NCBI RefSeq assembly: GCF_900109455.1
Contig: NZ_FOAG01000008.1
Location: 1 to 64,000, forward strand
Reading direction: 5' to 3'
From: Roseovarius azorensis
Lineage (GTDB): Bacteria > Pseudomonadota > Alphaproteobacteria > Rhodobacterales > Rhodobacteraceae
DNA: 64,000 nt
Positions 28,757 to 38,173 of the stretch are shown piece after piece (within the stretch, counting starts at the first letter, position 1; every line of letters begins with the position of its first letter). The translations under genes and the position numbers were made by a program. Below the pieces are notes generated by a model. That model saw only the letters and a list, made by a program, of their open reading frames with translations, did no database searches and was not told the DNA's origin.

Positions 28757-29209
28757 TCAAGCCCGTTTCATGCAGGGTGTGCTTGAAAAAATCGTGAAGA
28801 GCGCGTCGTTGTTACAGACCAGCGCATCCAGCGTTACCTCGTCGAGATGGACATAGAACGCCTCCAACGCATCGGCCAACGCCAACCGCAGACGGCAGGC
28901 ATCTACCAGCGGGCAGGTATTGTCTACATCGGCAAAACATTCAGCCACCGGCGTGTTTTCCTCAAGCGCGCGAAATACCGCGCCAACCGTGATCTGATCC
29001 GCCGGCTGCCCCAACATGACCCCGCCAGTGCGCCCGCGCTGCGTGTTCAGATAGCCCAGCCGCGCCAGACGGTTGATGATCTGTGCCAGGTGACTCTCCG
29101 AGGTATTGCAGCGCCTGGCGATTTCCGCCTTGGTCACCAGACGATCCGGGCTGGACGCGCAGAACATCAAGAGCCGGATGGCGATATTGGTGCGTTTGGT
29201 GATCCGCAT
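28757..29209 (-). CDS. Rrf2-family iron-sulfur regulator, NsrR-like
   Basis: From ATG 29209 the protein is 150 residues: MRITKRTNIAIRLLMFCASS, then a winged helix (EIARRCNTSESHLAQIINRL, GRTGGVMLG). Three cysteines, Cys91, Cys99 and Cys105 (ECFADVDNTCPLVDAC), sit where NsrR and related Rrf2 proteins bind an Fe-S cluster; the spacing C-x7-C-x5-C is a little wider than in characterised NsrR. It may sense nitric oxide or Fe-S status. Its target is not evident here: it is divergent from a gamma-glutamylcyclotransferase-like gene, and its end lies 40 bases from the glycine riboswitch. Confidence 0.85.
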   Translation of the reverse strand: MRITKRTNIAIRLLMFCASSPDRLVTKAEIARRCNTSESHLAQIINRLARLGYLNTQRGRTGGVMLGQPADQITVGAVFRALEENTPVAECFADVDNTCPLVDACRLRLALADALEAFYVHLDEVTLDALVCNNDALFTIFSSTPCMKRA

Positions 29210-29300
29210 GGCGATCCCTGACATCAGCTTGAATTCGCCAAAGTTTGCACCGAAACTCGCCGGAAAATATGACCTGGATCAAGCAACAGCCAAAAATCCC

Positions 29301-29873
29301 ATGCAGAATGCATATTTTTTCGGATATGGCAGCCTCGTGAACCGTGCCACCCACAGCTACGCGGTATGCCATCACGCGCAACTAACGGGATGGCGCCGGG
29401 TCTGGCGGCATACCGACCTGCGGCCCGTCGCCTATCTGACGGTGGTGCCTGATGCCGCCGCCGTGATCGACGGGCTGATTGCTGCGGTGCCGTGCGCCGA
29501 CTGGCCCGCACTCGATCTGCGCGAGGCCGCCTATGTTCGTGCGGTCGCCACACACCAGGTGCGCCACACCCTGCCCGATCAGCCAGAAATCGCGGTCTAT
29601 ACCATTCCCGAAGGCCAGCACGGTTCGCCTACCACGGCGCACCCCATCCTGCTCAGCTATATCGACGTGGTGGTGCAGGGTTATCTGCGCGAGTTTGGCG
29701 AGGACGGTGTGCAGCGGCTTTTCGACACCACCCATGGCTGGGACGCGCCGATACTGGACGACCGCGCAGCACCCCGCTATCCGCGCCATCAGCCGCTCGG
29801 CAATGCCGAACGCGGTCTGACCGACGCGCATCTTGACAGGCTGGGCGTTCGGGTTTTGCGCGGCACTGCATGA
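29301..29873 (+). CDS. Gamma-glutamylcyclotransferase-like (GGCT/AIG2 fold) protein
   Basis: MQNAYFFGYGSLVNRATHSY carries the fold's signature xFxYGSL near the N-terminus, which decides the start at 29301 although the frame is open further upstream. The middle (LTGWRRVWRHTD; DLREAAYVRAVATH) matches the strand-helix order of the family; the catalytic Glu is expected in the DLREAAY region. It may degrade gamma-glutamyl compounds (glutathione turnover) or be a relative with another substrate. It is 190 residues, cytoplasmic. It is convergent with gltX, 15 bases apart. Confidence 0.8.
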   Translation: MQNAYFFGYGSLVNRATHSYAVCHHAQLTGWRRVWRHTDLRPVAYLTVVPDAAAVIDGLIAAVPCADWPALDLREAAYVRAVATHQVRHTLPDQPEIAVYTIPEGQHGSPTTAHPILLSYIDVVVQGYLREFGEDGVQRLFDTTHGWDAPILDDRAAPRYPRHQPLGNAERGLTDAHLDRLGVRVLRGTA

Positions 29874-29888
29874 CCGCCGCGCGATACG

Positions 29889-31214
29889 TCAGCCCTTTGC
29901 CCGGATCACCTGCAGGAGCGGTAGAACCTGCGCCATATCCGGCCCGTGTTCCTGTCCGGTCAGCGCCTTACGCAGAGGCATGAAGAGTGCACGGCCCTTG
30001 CGGCCTGTCGCCGCCTTGACCGCCGTTGTCCATTTGCCCCAGCTTTCGGCGTCATAAGGCCCGTCAGGCAGAAGCGCGAGCGCCTGCGCGACGAATTCGC
30101 GGTCCTCATCGTCGATCACCGGCTCGGCCCCGTCGCGGAATAGCTGCCACCACCCCTCGAGATCGTGCAGCGTGGTGATGTTCTCGCGGGTGACCTGCCA
30201 GAACTGTGGCGCCACATCCCTAGGGACACCAATTCCGGCCAACCTGTCCGCAATCGCCTCATAGGGCAGGTTGACCAAATGCCGGGCGCTTAGCGGAAAG
30301 AGATCGTTTTCGTCGAATTTGGTCGGGGCCGCCCCGAAACGTTCGATGTCAAAGCCCTCGATCAGGTCGGCCATATCGCTGCGCAGTTCAACCGGGTCGC
30401 TGGATCCAAGCCGCGCCATCAGACTGAGGAGCGCCATCGGCTCGACCCCCCGCGCGCGCAGGTCGCGCAGGCTGAGCGCCCCGAGGCGTTTCGACAGGGC
30501 CTCGCCCGTGGGCCCGGTCAGCAGCGAGTGATGTGCAAAACTCGGAGGCTTGGACCCAAGCGCCTCGATGATCTGGATCTGCGTGGCGGTATTGGTCACA
30601 TGGTCAGAGCCGCGCACCACATCGGTCACACCCATCTCTACGTCATCCACCACTGAAGCCAGCGTATAAAGCACCTGGCCATCGCCGCGAATGAGCACCG
30701 GGTCACTGACCGAGGCGGCGTCGATCGAGATATCGCCGAGGATACCGTCACGCCATTCAATGCGCTGCTGGTTCAGCTTGAAGCGCCAGACGCCATTGCC
30801 GCGCTCGGCGCGCAGCCGCTCCTTTTGCTCGTCCGAGAGCGACAGCGCAGCGCGGTCATAGACCGGAGGCTTGCCCATGTTCAGTTGCTTCTTGCGCTTG
30901 AGATCCAGCTCGGTTGGGGTCTCGAATGCCTCGTAGAACCGCCCCATCGCGCGCAGGCGATCCGCAGCCTCGGCGTATCGGTCAAGCCGCTCGGATTGCC
31001 GCTCGGTCCGGTCCCAGTGCAGACCGAGCCATTCGAGATCGTACTTGATCGCGTCCACATATTCCTGTTTCGACCGTTCCGGATCGGTGTCGTCGATCCG
31101 CAGGATGAACGTGCCCCCGGCCTTGGCGGCAATCAGGTAATTCATCAGGGCGGTGCGCAGATTGCCCACATGGATGTATCCGGTGGGTGACGGGGCAAAT
31201 CGGGTCGTGGTCAT
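29889..31214 (-). CDS. gltX: Glutamyl-tRNA synthetase
   Basis: It charges tRNA-Glu (and in alphaproteobacteria often tRNA-Gln for transamidation). The start at 31214 (MTTTRFAPSPTGYIHVGNLR) has AGGAG seven bases upstream; another ATG sits two codons before. The class I HIGH motif is HVGN, and the KMSKS equivalent is GEALSKRLGAL. Its 441 residues are at the short end for GluRS, like the second GltX copy common in Rhodobacteraceae. This suggests another gltX elsewhere in the genome. Confidence 0.95.
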   Translation of the reverse strand: MTTTRFAPSPTGYIHVGNLRTALMNYLIAAKAGGTFILRIDDTDPERSKQEYVDAIKYDLEWLGLHWDRTERQSERLDRYAEAADRLRAMGRFYEAFETPTELDLKRKKQLNMGKPPVYDRAALSLSDEQKERLRAERGNGVWRFKLNQQRIEWRDGILGDISIDAASVSDPVLIRGDGQVLYTLASVVDDVEMGVTDVVRGSDHVTNTATQIQIIEALGSKPPSFAHHSLLTGPTGEALSKRLGALSLRDLRARGVEPMALLSLMARLGSSDPVELRSDMADLIEGFDIERFGAAPTKFDENDLFPLSARHLVNLPYEAIADRLAGIGVPRDVAPQFWQVTRENITTLHDLEGWWQLFRDGAEPVIDDEDREFVAQALALLPDGPYDAESWGKWTTAVKAATGRKGRALFMPLRKALTGQEHGPDMAQVLPLLQVIRAKG

Positions 31215-31374
31215 CGGCATCTCCTGGCTCAGGCGCGGCTTTGTCACAGGCGAGCGGGATTGTCCAGAAATCCCGGACGGCGCGACCATCTGCCGGATCG
31301 CGCTCACAAAATCGTGAGGATGTTTCCGTTTGTGAAAAAGGCCCTAAGGTTGTCGCATGACAAGGAGGACTCAG

Positions 31375-32301
31375 ATGACCAAGACGACATTGACCCGGCG
31401 CAGCCTGCTCGGAGCGGTTGCAGCGTTGCCGCTGGCCACGACAATCAGCAATCCCGCCCGCGCGGGTGCCCCGATGATGGGCGCATCCACCACACGCCAC
31501 AACCGTGTGACCCTTGGCGCGTTCGAGGTGACCACATTGCTCGCGGCAACCACATCGCGTCCGGATCCGCATACGATCTTTGGTCTGAATGTCAGCGCCG
31601 AAGAATTTGCCGAGGTCTCGGCCGCCGCAAATATCCCGACCGATCAGGCGCAGTTCTTTTTCACGCCCACGGTAGTGAATACCGGGGCCGAACTGGTGCT
31701 TTTCGACACAGGGCTCAATCCGGACGGGATCACCGCAGCACTGAATGACGCGGGCTACACGCCCGATCAGGTGGATGTGGTGGTTATCACGCATATGCAC
31801 GGCGACCATATAGGCGGGCTTATGAGCGAGGGTGGCGAGGCGACATTCCCCAATGCGCGCTACGTGACCGGCGCCACCGAGTTTGACGCATGGGCGACAA
31901 TGGAAAATGCCAATTTCGACAGCAAGATGAAACCGCTGGCCGAGATGACGAGCATGATTGCGGCCGGGACAAGTGTAACCTCCGGCATCACCGCGATGGA
32001 TGCGGCGGGGCACACTCCGGGACATATGGGCTATCTGCTGGAGAGTGAGGGGAAATCGCTGCTCATCGCCGCTGATTTCGCCAATCACTATGTCTGGTCG
32101 CTGGGCTATCCGGACTGGGAGGTCAGGTTCGACATGGACAAGGCTCAGGCAGCTACCACCCGCCGCCGCCTGCTGGGAATGCTTGCCGCCGACGGGCTGC
32201 CATTCATCGGCTATCATATGCCCTGGCCCGCGCTTGGCTATGTCGAGACGCGCGGCGACGGATTCCGATATGTGCCCGCCAGCTATCAGCTGATTCTCTG
32301 A
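31375..32301 (+). CDS. Tat-exported MBL-fold metallohydrolase
   Basis: AAGGAG lies just before the chosen ATG (31375); an earlier ATG at 31357 would put the ribosome site inside the gene. The N-terminus has a twin-arginine motif (TRRSLLGAVAALPLATTI, cleavage near ARA). The dinuclear zinc site is HMHGDHIGG (His140, His142, Asp144, His145), then His213/His217 in AAGHTPGHMGYLL, ADFANHYV and IGYHMPWPALG. Its 308 residues resemble the quorum-quenching-like/AHL-lactonase branch of MBL proteins, but the reaction is not certain. Export folded through Tat fits a metalloenzyme. Confidence 0.9.
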   Translation: MTKTTLTRRSLLGAVAALPLATTISNPARAGAPMMGASTTRHNRVTLGAFEVTTLLAATTSRPDPHTIFGLNVSAEEFAEVSAAANIPTDQAQFFFTPTVVNTGAELVLFDTGLNPDGITAALNDAGYTPDQVDVVVITHMHGDHIGGLMSEGGEATFPNARYVTGATEFDAWATMENANFDSKMKPLAEMTSMIAAGTSVTSGITAMDAAGHTPGHMGYLLESEGKSLLIAADFANHYVWSLGYPDWEVRFDMDKAQAATTRRRLLGMLAADGLPFIGYHMPWPALGYVETRGDGFRYVPASYQLIL

Positions 32302-32354
32302 CGCGCGGATGGCGGCGGATTTACTTTGCCCGCCCCCTGCCCCATATCGCGGGC

Positions 32355-32750
32355 ATGGATCAGAACCTGCCCGATCTTGACATGATCGAAACCATGGCGC
32401 GCGATGCTATCGCGCGATTTCCCGCGCCGTTCCGCCCGGCGGCGGAGAATGTCGTGGTGCTGGTCGCCGATCTGCCCCCGGCTCATATCCTGCAGGAGCT
32501 CGGGATCGACGATCCGCTTGATCTGACCGGGCTCTATGAGGGCATTCCGCTGACCGAGAAATCCAGTCTCGATCAGCCGCTCGGCCCTGATACCGTCTGG
32601 CTCTTTCGCGAGCCGATTCTCGCGGAATGGCGCGACCGGGGGGATCTGCCGCTCGAGACGCTGGTGGCGCATGTCATCGTGCATGAGTTTGCCCACCACT
32701 TTGGCTGGTCGGATGAGGACATCGCCCATATCGACCGATGGTGGGAGTAA
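32355..32750 (+). CDS. Zincin-like metallopeptidase family protein (131 aa)
   Basis: The HExxH site is His110-Glu111-x-x-His114 in VIVHEFAHHFGWSDEDI, near the C-terminus, with the third ligand probably in the SDEDIAHID segment. The short length, IPLTEKSSLDQPLGPDTVWL and position of HExxH match the 'metallopeptidase family/DUF1025' group. It is predicted cytoplasmic; substrate unknown. It is 53 bases after the MBL gene and almost touches the stop of the convergent esterase gene (one base apart). Confidence 0.88.
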   Translation: MDQNLPDLDMIETMARDAIARFPAPFRPAAENVVVLVADLPPAHILQELGIDDPLDLTGLYEGIPLTEKSSLDQPLGPDTVWLFREPILAEWRDRGDLPLETLVAHVIVHEFAHHFGWSDEDIAHIDRWWE

Positions 32751-32751
32751 C

Positions 32752-33561
32752 TTACAGCTGACCCGCCGCGCGCAGGCGCTCCCACGCGAACTTGAGATAA
32801 CTGCTGCGGAACGAATGTCCGCCGGGATGCAGGCAGAAATCGAGGATTTCGCCTGAGGCGTTGCGGCGCGTCTGACAGGTCAGATCCTCGAAACTCGTCT
32901 CGCCGCTCGGCCTGAAATCCCCAAGTGTCCCGTACATGTCAAGCGCCTCGGCCACGTCACCCTGCCGTGTCTCGAGGATTGCCCGTCCCTTGAGCGGCAC
33001 GGTCGGATCGCTTGTGCCATGTATATGCACAAGGCTGGCCGCCGGCTCGGCGCATTGCGTCGGCGGCTTCATCCAGAAAGTGCCGGCAATGGCGGCAAAG
33101 CCCGCAAACCGCTCCGGCATGGCGCAGGCCAGATTCCAGACCATCATGCCGCCCGCCGAAAACCCGGCCGCCATGAGCCGCGCGCCGTCAATTGGAAAAC
33201 GGCGCGCGGCATCCTCGAGCACCGCCTCTACATAGCGGAATTCGACCGATCCGTCGCTGTCCATGTGGCGCGGTGCGTAAGGGATGACCCAATCGTCATC
33301 GGCGGATTTGAGTGCGATGAGCGCGAGCCCCATGTCCGAGACCATGCGACGCAAGGCCTTGTTCCTCATTACCGATTCCGCCGTGCCGCGATACCCATGC
33401 GCAAAAACGACCGCCCCCACGGGATCTGCCCCCTGACCCTCGGGCAGTGCAATACGGTAATGGCGGTCACCGAGCCGACAGTCGGTATCCGGCCCGCAGG
33501 CAAAGGACGCGACAGGGTCCGAAAACGTCAGCAAAGTCGAAAGGACAATAAGAAATCGCAT
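32752..33561 (-). CDS. Secreted alpha/beta-hydrolase esterase (PHB-depolymerase / LpqC-like)
   Basis: ATG 33561 has GAGGGAG upstream and starts a signal peptide (MRFLIVLSTLLTFSDPVASF). The mature enzyme has VVFAHGYRGTAE (oxyanion region), GFSAGGMM with nucleophile Ser135, HIHGTSDPTVPLKG with the acid Asp, and FCLHPGGHSF with the catalytic His. The family includes polyhydroxybutyrate depolymerases, feruloyl esterases and LpqC. With 269 residues and no substrate-binding domain it is probably a periplasmic esterase for small or oligomeric esters. Paired cysteines (ACGPDTDC; CQT/CLH) suggest disulphides. Confidence 0.87.
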   Translation of the reverse strand: MRFLIVLSTLLTFSDPVASFACGPDTDCRLGDRHYRIALPEGQGADPVGAVVFAHGYRGTAESVMRNKALRRMVSDMGLALIALKSADDDWVIPYAPRHMDSDGSVEFRYVEAVLEDAARRFPIDGARLMAAGFSAGGMMVWNLACAMPERFAGFAAIAGTFWMKPPTQCAEPAASLVHIHGTSDPTVPLKGRAILETRQGDVAEALDMYGTLGDFRPSGETSFEDLTCQTRRNASGEILDFCLHPGGHSFRSSYLKFAWERLRAAGQL

Positions 33562-33745
33562 GCAATACTCCCTCTGGATATTCAGCAGATTCTGCGCGGC
33601 AGTCTTGCAAAGGCAAGTCACAAGGGTGTGGCTGGCCGTCGACGATCACGGATTTTTGTGAAGAAAGTCGGCGTTTCTCAACGGATTGGTAACCCTGGTC
33701 GGTTCTCATATGCGTTACCAGCCCGCCGTATGACGGAGTTTCAGG

Positions 33746-34141
33746 ATGATACGCATTGCACTTTTCGCACTACTGGCGCTTGGCCTGTTTCCACCGGCCA
33801 GCGTCCAGGCACAATCGTTGACCGAAATCAGAACCCAGCTTCAGGCCACACTGCAACGTAGCCTCAGCCGCTCGATGATGGAGGGGGCCCTGCCTCATCT
33901 CGATCTGATGACCGGCAAACTGACCCGTTTCTATCCCACCGAAAACCACGAGATCATCCTCCGGATAGCGGATGTCTACGTGATGTGCGCCACACTGGTT
34001 GACGACGACGGGACAGAGGCGACTGTGGATTATTACATGACCCACAACGGCAGCGGCTACAGCCTGATTCGCACCGAAATCAATAACCGCGCTCCACTCC
34101 TCGCGCTGATGAAGTCTGGCAAGGCCATTCGGCTGGAGTGA
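33746..34141 (+). CDS. Small secreted protein paired with a hybrid histidine kinase
   Basis: The 131-residue protein starts with a signal peptide (MIRIALFALLALGLFPPASV, cleavage after QAQ). The mature part begins SLTEIRTQLQATLQRSL, then a beta-rich region (GKLTRFYPTENHEIILRIAD; TEATVDYYMTHNGSGYSLIR). No family is recognised. Only four bases separate it from the hybrid kinase gene, so the two should be made together. The likely place of action is the periplasm, where it could modulate or present a signal to the kinase; this is inferred from linkage alone. Confidence 0.75.
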   Translation: MIRIALFALLALGLFPPASVQAQSLTEIRTQLQATLQRSLSRSMMEGALPHLDLMTGKLTRFYPTENHEIILRIADVYVMCATLVDDDGTEATVDYYMTHNGSGYSLIRTEINNRAPLLALMKSGKAIRLE

Positions 34142-34145
34142 CGCC

Positions 34146-36329
34146 ATGACTGTGACGGACGGGGCGACCCTGCGCACGCCGACGCTTGGACTCTACCTGA
34201 AACTGACAGCAGTGATGGTACCGACCTTCATTCTTTTTGCCGCCACCGGCCTGTTATGGCTGAGCGAGAAGAACCTGTTGCGCAGCGAAGAGGCGATGGC
34301 AATGCGGATCGGCAATGCAACCGCGCGACTGGGCGGCGCACTGGAACGATTCAGCGACCAGAACATCGACCCGACAGCATGGTCGAGCCCCTATGTGACC
34401 GACCTGATGCAAACGCTGCTGGGCGATCCGGCGATCCGTTGTGTCGAACTCATCAATCCCGAGAGCGGCGAGGTGCTGGCCGTGGTGCCGCAGGGTCTGG
34501 GCTGTCAGGGAGCGGAGGGTGCGCTGTCACTGCCCTATGAGATATTTTCCTGGCCGATCACCCGGCTTGTCACTCGCTTTGATGAACGTGAAATCGCGAC
34601 CGTGAAACGCTATCAGCGCGACTTTCTGGTCCTGCTGCTGGCTGGCGGCATCCTCATCGCCGCCGTTGCGAACTGGGTGTCGTTCCGTGTGATCGTCGGT
34701 CGCCCGCTGCGCCGTCTCATCAACCGTCTGGAAGAGGCGCGCGAGGTCGCGATCAGCGCGAATGAGGCCAAATCCGATTTTCTCGCCAAGATGAGCCATG
34801 AAATCCGCACCCCCATGAACGGCATCATCGGCATGGCCGACATGCTTGCAGAGACGGCTCTGACACCTGAACAGGACAGCTATGTCACCACCATGGTGCG
34901 TTCGGGTGACGCGCTCCTGACGATCATCAATGACATCCTGGATTTCTCCAAGATCGAAGCCGGAAAACTGACGCTGGCGGAGGAACCTTACCGCCTGCGC
35001 GAAATCATTGAGGATGTCACACAGCTTCTGGCTCCGCTGGCGGCACGCAAGGGGTTGGTACTCTATGCCGATGTGGCACCGACCATACCCGAGGTGATGC
35101 TGGGCGACGCTGGACGATTGCGGCAAATCCTCGTCAATATCGCCGGCAACGCCGTGAAATTCACGCTGGAAGGGCATGTCGCCCTGCGCGTGGTCTCTGG
35201 CACGCCAGGCGAGTTTGTCCTGTCCGTCACCGATACCGGTCTGGGCATTCCCCCGGATCAGCACGACAGGATCTTTGCCGCATTCGAGCAGGTCGACAAT
35301 ACCGCCACCCGCAGCTTTGGCGGTACCGGCCTTGGCCTGGCGGTCAGCCACCAACTCGTGACGTTGATGGGCGGCAGGCTGACACTGACCTCCCGCGAGG
35401 GGTACGGCACGCGATTCGATATCGCCTTGCCGCTCGTCCCACAAGACACGACCGGTCGCGGATTGAAGGCGGGCCGGCTGATCCACGCCGACGGGCGCGC
35501 ACCACGTATCTGGTTGGTGGATCCAATGACCGACCGGCGCAAAGGGCTGGTGGCGCTGCTGACCTATCTAGGGGCTGAGGTCGAAGATGCCGAGACCATG
35601 GTGGCCCTTTCCGGCGTGGCGGCGCAAGCGCGACCCGACCTGATCGTGATGGACGATAGCGTCGCACGCACGCAAATGCCTGAGGCTGTGCCACAAATCA
35701 TCCTGTCGGACGGCCCGGCCCGCGCGGGGAATGGCGACTGCATCACGCTGAGAAAGCCGGTACGCGAATCGCTCTTGCTGGATGCGGTCAAAAGGGCATT
35801 GACCGAAGGAGGCGAGTCTCTGGACAACATCAGATCTCTGCCCACCCACCGTAACGAAACGCCCCGAATGGTAACCGGTTGGGCAGCCGGGCTGCGCGTT
35901 CTGGCAGTGGATGACAACGCGACGAATCGGCTGTTGCTCGAGCGTTATTTCAGTCGCTCTGGAGCTTCGCTGCGCGTCGCAACCAGCGGAGCAGAGGCGG
36001 TAGCGCTCTATGCCGAGGCGCCAGCCGATCTGATACTGATGGACGTCTCGATGCCCGGCATGGATGGCTATCAGGCGACCGGACTCATCCGCACCCAGGA
36101 GGCGGCGCATGATCTGATGCCCGCGCATGTGGTCGCGGTCACGGCGAATGTTCTGGATCAGCATCAGCAAGAGGCGCATCTGGCGGGGATGGACGGGTTT
36201 CTGGGAAAACCGCTGCGCAAGGCGGATCTCATCGCTTATGTGGAGCGATATCGCGCGACGCGTAGCGATCTTGAGCAGCATCGTGCGGGCGACACCGATC
36301 AGAACCTGCCTGCACCCGCCGCCGAGTAG
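34146..36329 (+). CDS. Hybrid sensor histidine kinase with two receiver-type domains (727 aa)
   Basis: TM1 (about 18-38) and TM2 (about 159-179) flank a periplasmic sensor of about 120 residues. HisKA: SDFLAKMSHEIRTPMNGIIG with phospho-acceptor His218. HATPase: N-box Asn335, G1 DTGLGIP (363-369), G2 GGTGLGL (392-398). Residues 454-550 are a weak receiver-like domain (Asp459, Asp503, Lys537) that lacks the usual double acid pocket. Residues 583-700 are a full receiver with Asp589/590, phospho-Asp633, Thr666 and Lys688. There is no HPt domain, so phosphorelay must go to a separate HPt. It is in one operon with the small secreted protein upstream. Confidence 0.93.
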   Translation: MTVTDGATLRTPTLGLYLKLTAVMVPTFILFAATGLLWLSEKNLLRSEEAMAMRIGNATARLGGALERFSDQNIDPTAWSSPYVTDLMQTLLGDPAIRCVELINPESGEVLAVVPQGLGCQGAEGALSLPYEIFSWPITRLVTRFDEREIATVKRYQRDFLVLLLAGGILIAAVANWVSFRVIVGRPLRRLINRLEEAREVAISANEAKSDFLAKMSHEIRTPMNGIIGMADMLAETALTPEQDSYVTTMVRSGDALLTIINDILDFSKIEAGKLTLAEEPYRLREIIEDVTQLLAPLAARKGLVLYADVAPTIPEVMLGDAGRLRQILVNIAGNAVKFTLEGHVALRVVSGTPGEFVLSVTDTGLGIPPDQHDRIFAAFEQVDNTATRSFGGTGLGLAVSHQLVTLMGGRLTLTSREGYGTRFDIALPLVPQDTTGRGLKAGRLIHADGRAPRIWLVDPMTDRRKGLVALLTYLGAEVEDAETMVALSGVAAQARPDLIVMDDSVARTQMPEAVPQIILSDGPARAGNGDCITLRKPVRESLLLDAVKRALTEGGESLDNIRSLPTHRNETPRMVTGWAAGLRVLAVDDNATNRLLLERYFSRSGASLRVATSGAEAVALYAEAPADLILMDVSMPGMDGYQATGLIRTQEAAHDLMPAHVVAVTANVLDQHQQEAHLAGMDGFLGKPLRKADLIAYVERYRATRSDLEQHRAGDTDQNLPAPAAE

Positions 36330-36353
36330 ATCCGCACCGGCCATGGTGCGGTT

Positions 36354-38021
36354 TCAGTCAGCGCCAGACCTATCCCGCCAACGGTTCACGATAGGATAAC
36401 GCCGATCAAGCCAGAACGCGCGCTTGCTGAGCCTTGTGCCGGGGGCTGACTGAAACCGCTTGTACTCGCTGATGTAGAGCAGATGTTCGACCTGTTTGGC
36501 ATCCTTGCGGTCAAAGCCCGCAGCCACACAATCGGAGATCGAACCGTCCTGATCCACAAGGATATCCAGAATCCCGTCCAGCACCGGATAATCGGGCAGC
36601 GAATCGCTGTCCTTCTGATCGGCGCGCAATTCGGCGCTTGGAGGTTTCTGCATCACCCGATCCGGGATTACCGTTCCAGCCGGCCCCAGCATCCAGGCGC
36701 GATGGTTCGCATTCCGCCAGCTACAGATTTCGAATATGCGGGTCTTGTAGAGATCCTTGATCGGATTATACCCCCCCGCCATGTCGCCATAGATCGTCGC
36801 ATAACCCACCGCGACCTCGGACTTGTTGCCGGTGGTCAGCAGCATCTCTCCGAACTTGTTGCTGAGTGCCATGAGCAGCAAACCGCGCAGGCGCGATTGG
36901 ATGTTCTCTTCGGTCAGATCCGCCCCAAGCCCCTCAAAGAGCGGCGCAAGCGTGCTGGTGATCGCTGCCCGCGCCTCGGAAATGGGAATGATATCATGTC
37001 GGCATCCGAGGGCCCCCGCGACAGCCCTGGCATCCTCCAATGAAGTCTCGGAGGTGTATTCGGAAGGCAACATCACACAACGGACATTCTGCGCCCCCAC
37101 CGCATCCGCCGCGATGGTGGCCACGATGGCGCTGTCGACCCCCCCCGACAGACCCAGCAGAACCTTGGAAAACATGGTCTTGCGCAGATAATCGCGCAAG
37201 GCCAGCACCATGGCGTGATAATCCTGCTCCAGATCGTCCGGCAGATGCGCCAGATCGCCCGGCATCGCCCGCCAGCCATTAGCCCCGCGCTTCAGATCGA
37301 CATGCGCAATCGCCTCTTCGAACATCGGCATTTGCAGGGCAAGGGCGCCCCCGGGGTTGAGCACGAAAGAGCCGCCGTCAAACACCTGATCGTCCTGCCC
37401 GCCCACAAGGTTGAGATAGACAAGCGGCAGCCCGGTCTCGATCACCCGCGCCACCATCATGTTCTGGCGCAGATCCATCTTGTCGCGGTAATGCGGCGAT
37501 CCGTTGGGCACCAGCAAGAGTTCGGCCCCGGTCTCGGCAAGCGTCTCGGTTACGTCGTCATGCCAGGCATCCTCGCAGATCGGAGAGCCAATACGCAGAC
37601 CATTCACGCCATAAGGCCCCGCGACCGCCCCCGCCGTATAGAGCCGCTTTTCGTCGAACACGGTCTCATTGGGCAGATGATGCTTGAGCACACGCGCGGT
37701 CATCGCACCGCCCTGCAGGACGTAATATGCGTTGCAAAGCCCCACACCTTCGAGTGCGGGGCCGCCGATGGCAAGGGCGGGGCCATTGGCGCAATCCCGC
37801 GCCAGCCCTTCGATCGCCGCAATCGCCGCCTGGTGAAAGACAGGTTTCATCACCAGATCCTGCGGATTATAGCCGGTGATGAACATCTCTGGCAGCGCCA
37901 CCATATCGGCCCCGGCGTCGCGCGCGCATTCCCACGCCTGCCGCGCCAACCGCGCATTGCCCTCCAGATCACCCACCGTCGGGTTCAACTGTGCCAGTGT
38001 CAGGCGAAACCTGTCAGCCAT
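36354..38021 (-). CDS. nadE: Glutamine-dependent NAD+ synthetase
   Basis: It converts nicotinate adenine dinucleotide to NAD+ using glutamine. Residues 1-255 are the nitrilase-type glutaminase with triad Glu45 (ALPEMF), Lys113 (VLKHHLPN) and Cys149 (GSPICEDAW). Residues about 280-555 are the ATP-PPi synthetase with the P-loop LLGLSGGVDSA and the MLPSEYTSE and LTTGNKSE motifs. Its 555 residues equal the usual bacterial two-domain form. The NAD pathway is also represented by nadD at 47233. It converges with the hybrid kinase gene, 24 bases apart. Confidence 0.96.
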   Translation of the reverse strand: MADRFRLTLAQLNPTVGDLEGNARLARQAWECARDAGADMVALPEMFITGYNPQDLVMKPVFHQAAIAAIEGLARDCANGPALAIGGPALEGVGLCNAYYVLQGGAMTARVLKHHLPNETVFDEKRLYTAGAVAGPYGVNGLRIGSPICEDAWHDDVTETLAETGAELLLVPNGSPHYRDKMDLRQNMMVARVIETGLPLVYLNLVGGQDDQVFDGGSFVLNPGGALALQMPMFEEAIAHVDLKRGANGWRAMPGDLAHLPDDLEQDYHAMVLALRDYLRKTMFSKVLLGLSGGVDSAIVATIAADAVGAQNVRCVMLPSEYTSETSLEDARAVAGALGCRHDIIPISEARAAITSTLAPLFEGLGADLTEENIQSRLRGLLLMALSNKFGEMLLTTGNKSEVAVGYATIYGDMAGGYNPIKDLYKTRIFEICSWRNANHRAWMLGPAGTVIPDRVMQKPPSAELRADQKDSDSLPDYPVLDGILDILVDQDGSISDCVAAGFDRKDAKQVEHLLYISEYKRFQSAPGTRLSKRAFWLDRRYPIVNRWRDRSGAD

Positions 38022-38173
38022 GCGCGTGCCCTTTGTCCGTCCATGCGCGTGATTTAGCAGATCACCGCGCGAGGGAAAGCCGATTTGCCCAAAACCCGTT
38101 GTCAGCCCCTGCCCGGTCCTCTAGATTTGGCCCACCGCCGCAAAATCGGGCGGGATCGGGCATCGGGGCAGAC

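Noticed and set aside
29106..29300. Upstream extension of the gamma-glutamylcyclotransferase-like gene
   Set aside because: The fold's YFFGYGSL motif lies at the N-terminus in this family; the extra 65 residues overlap the divergent regulator gene and have no coding look.
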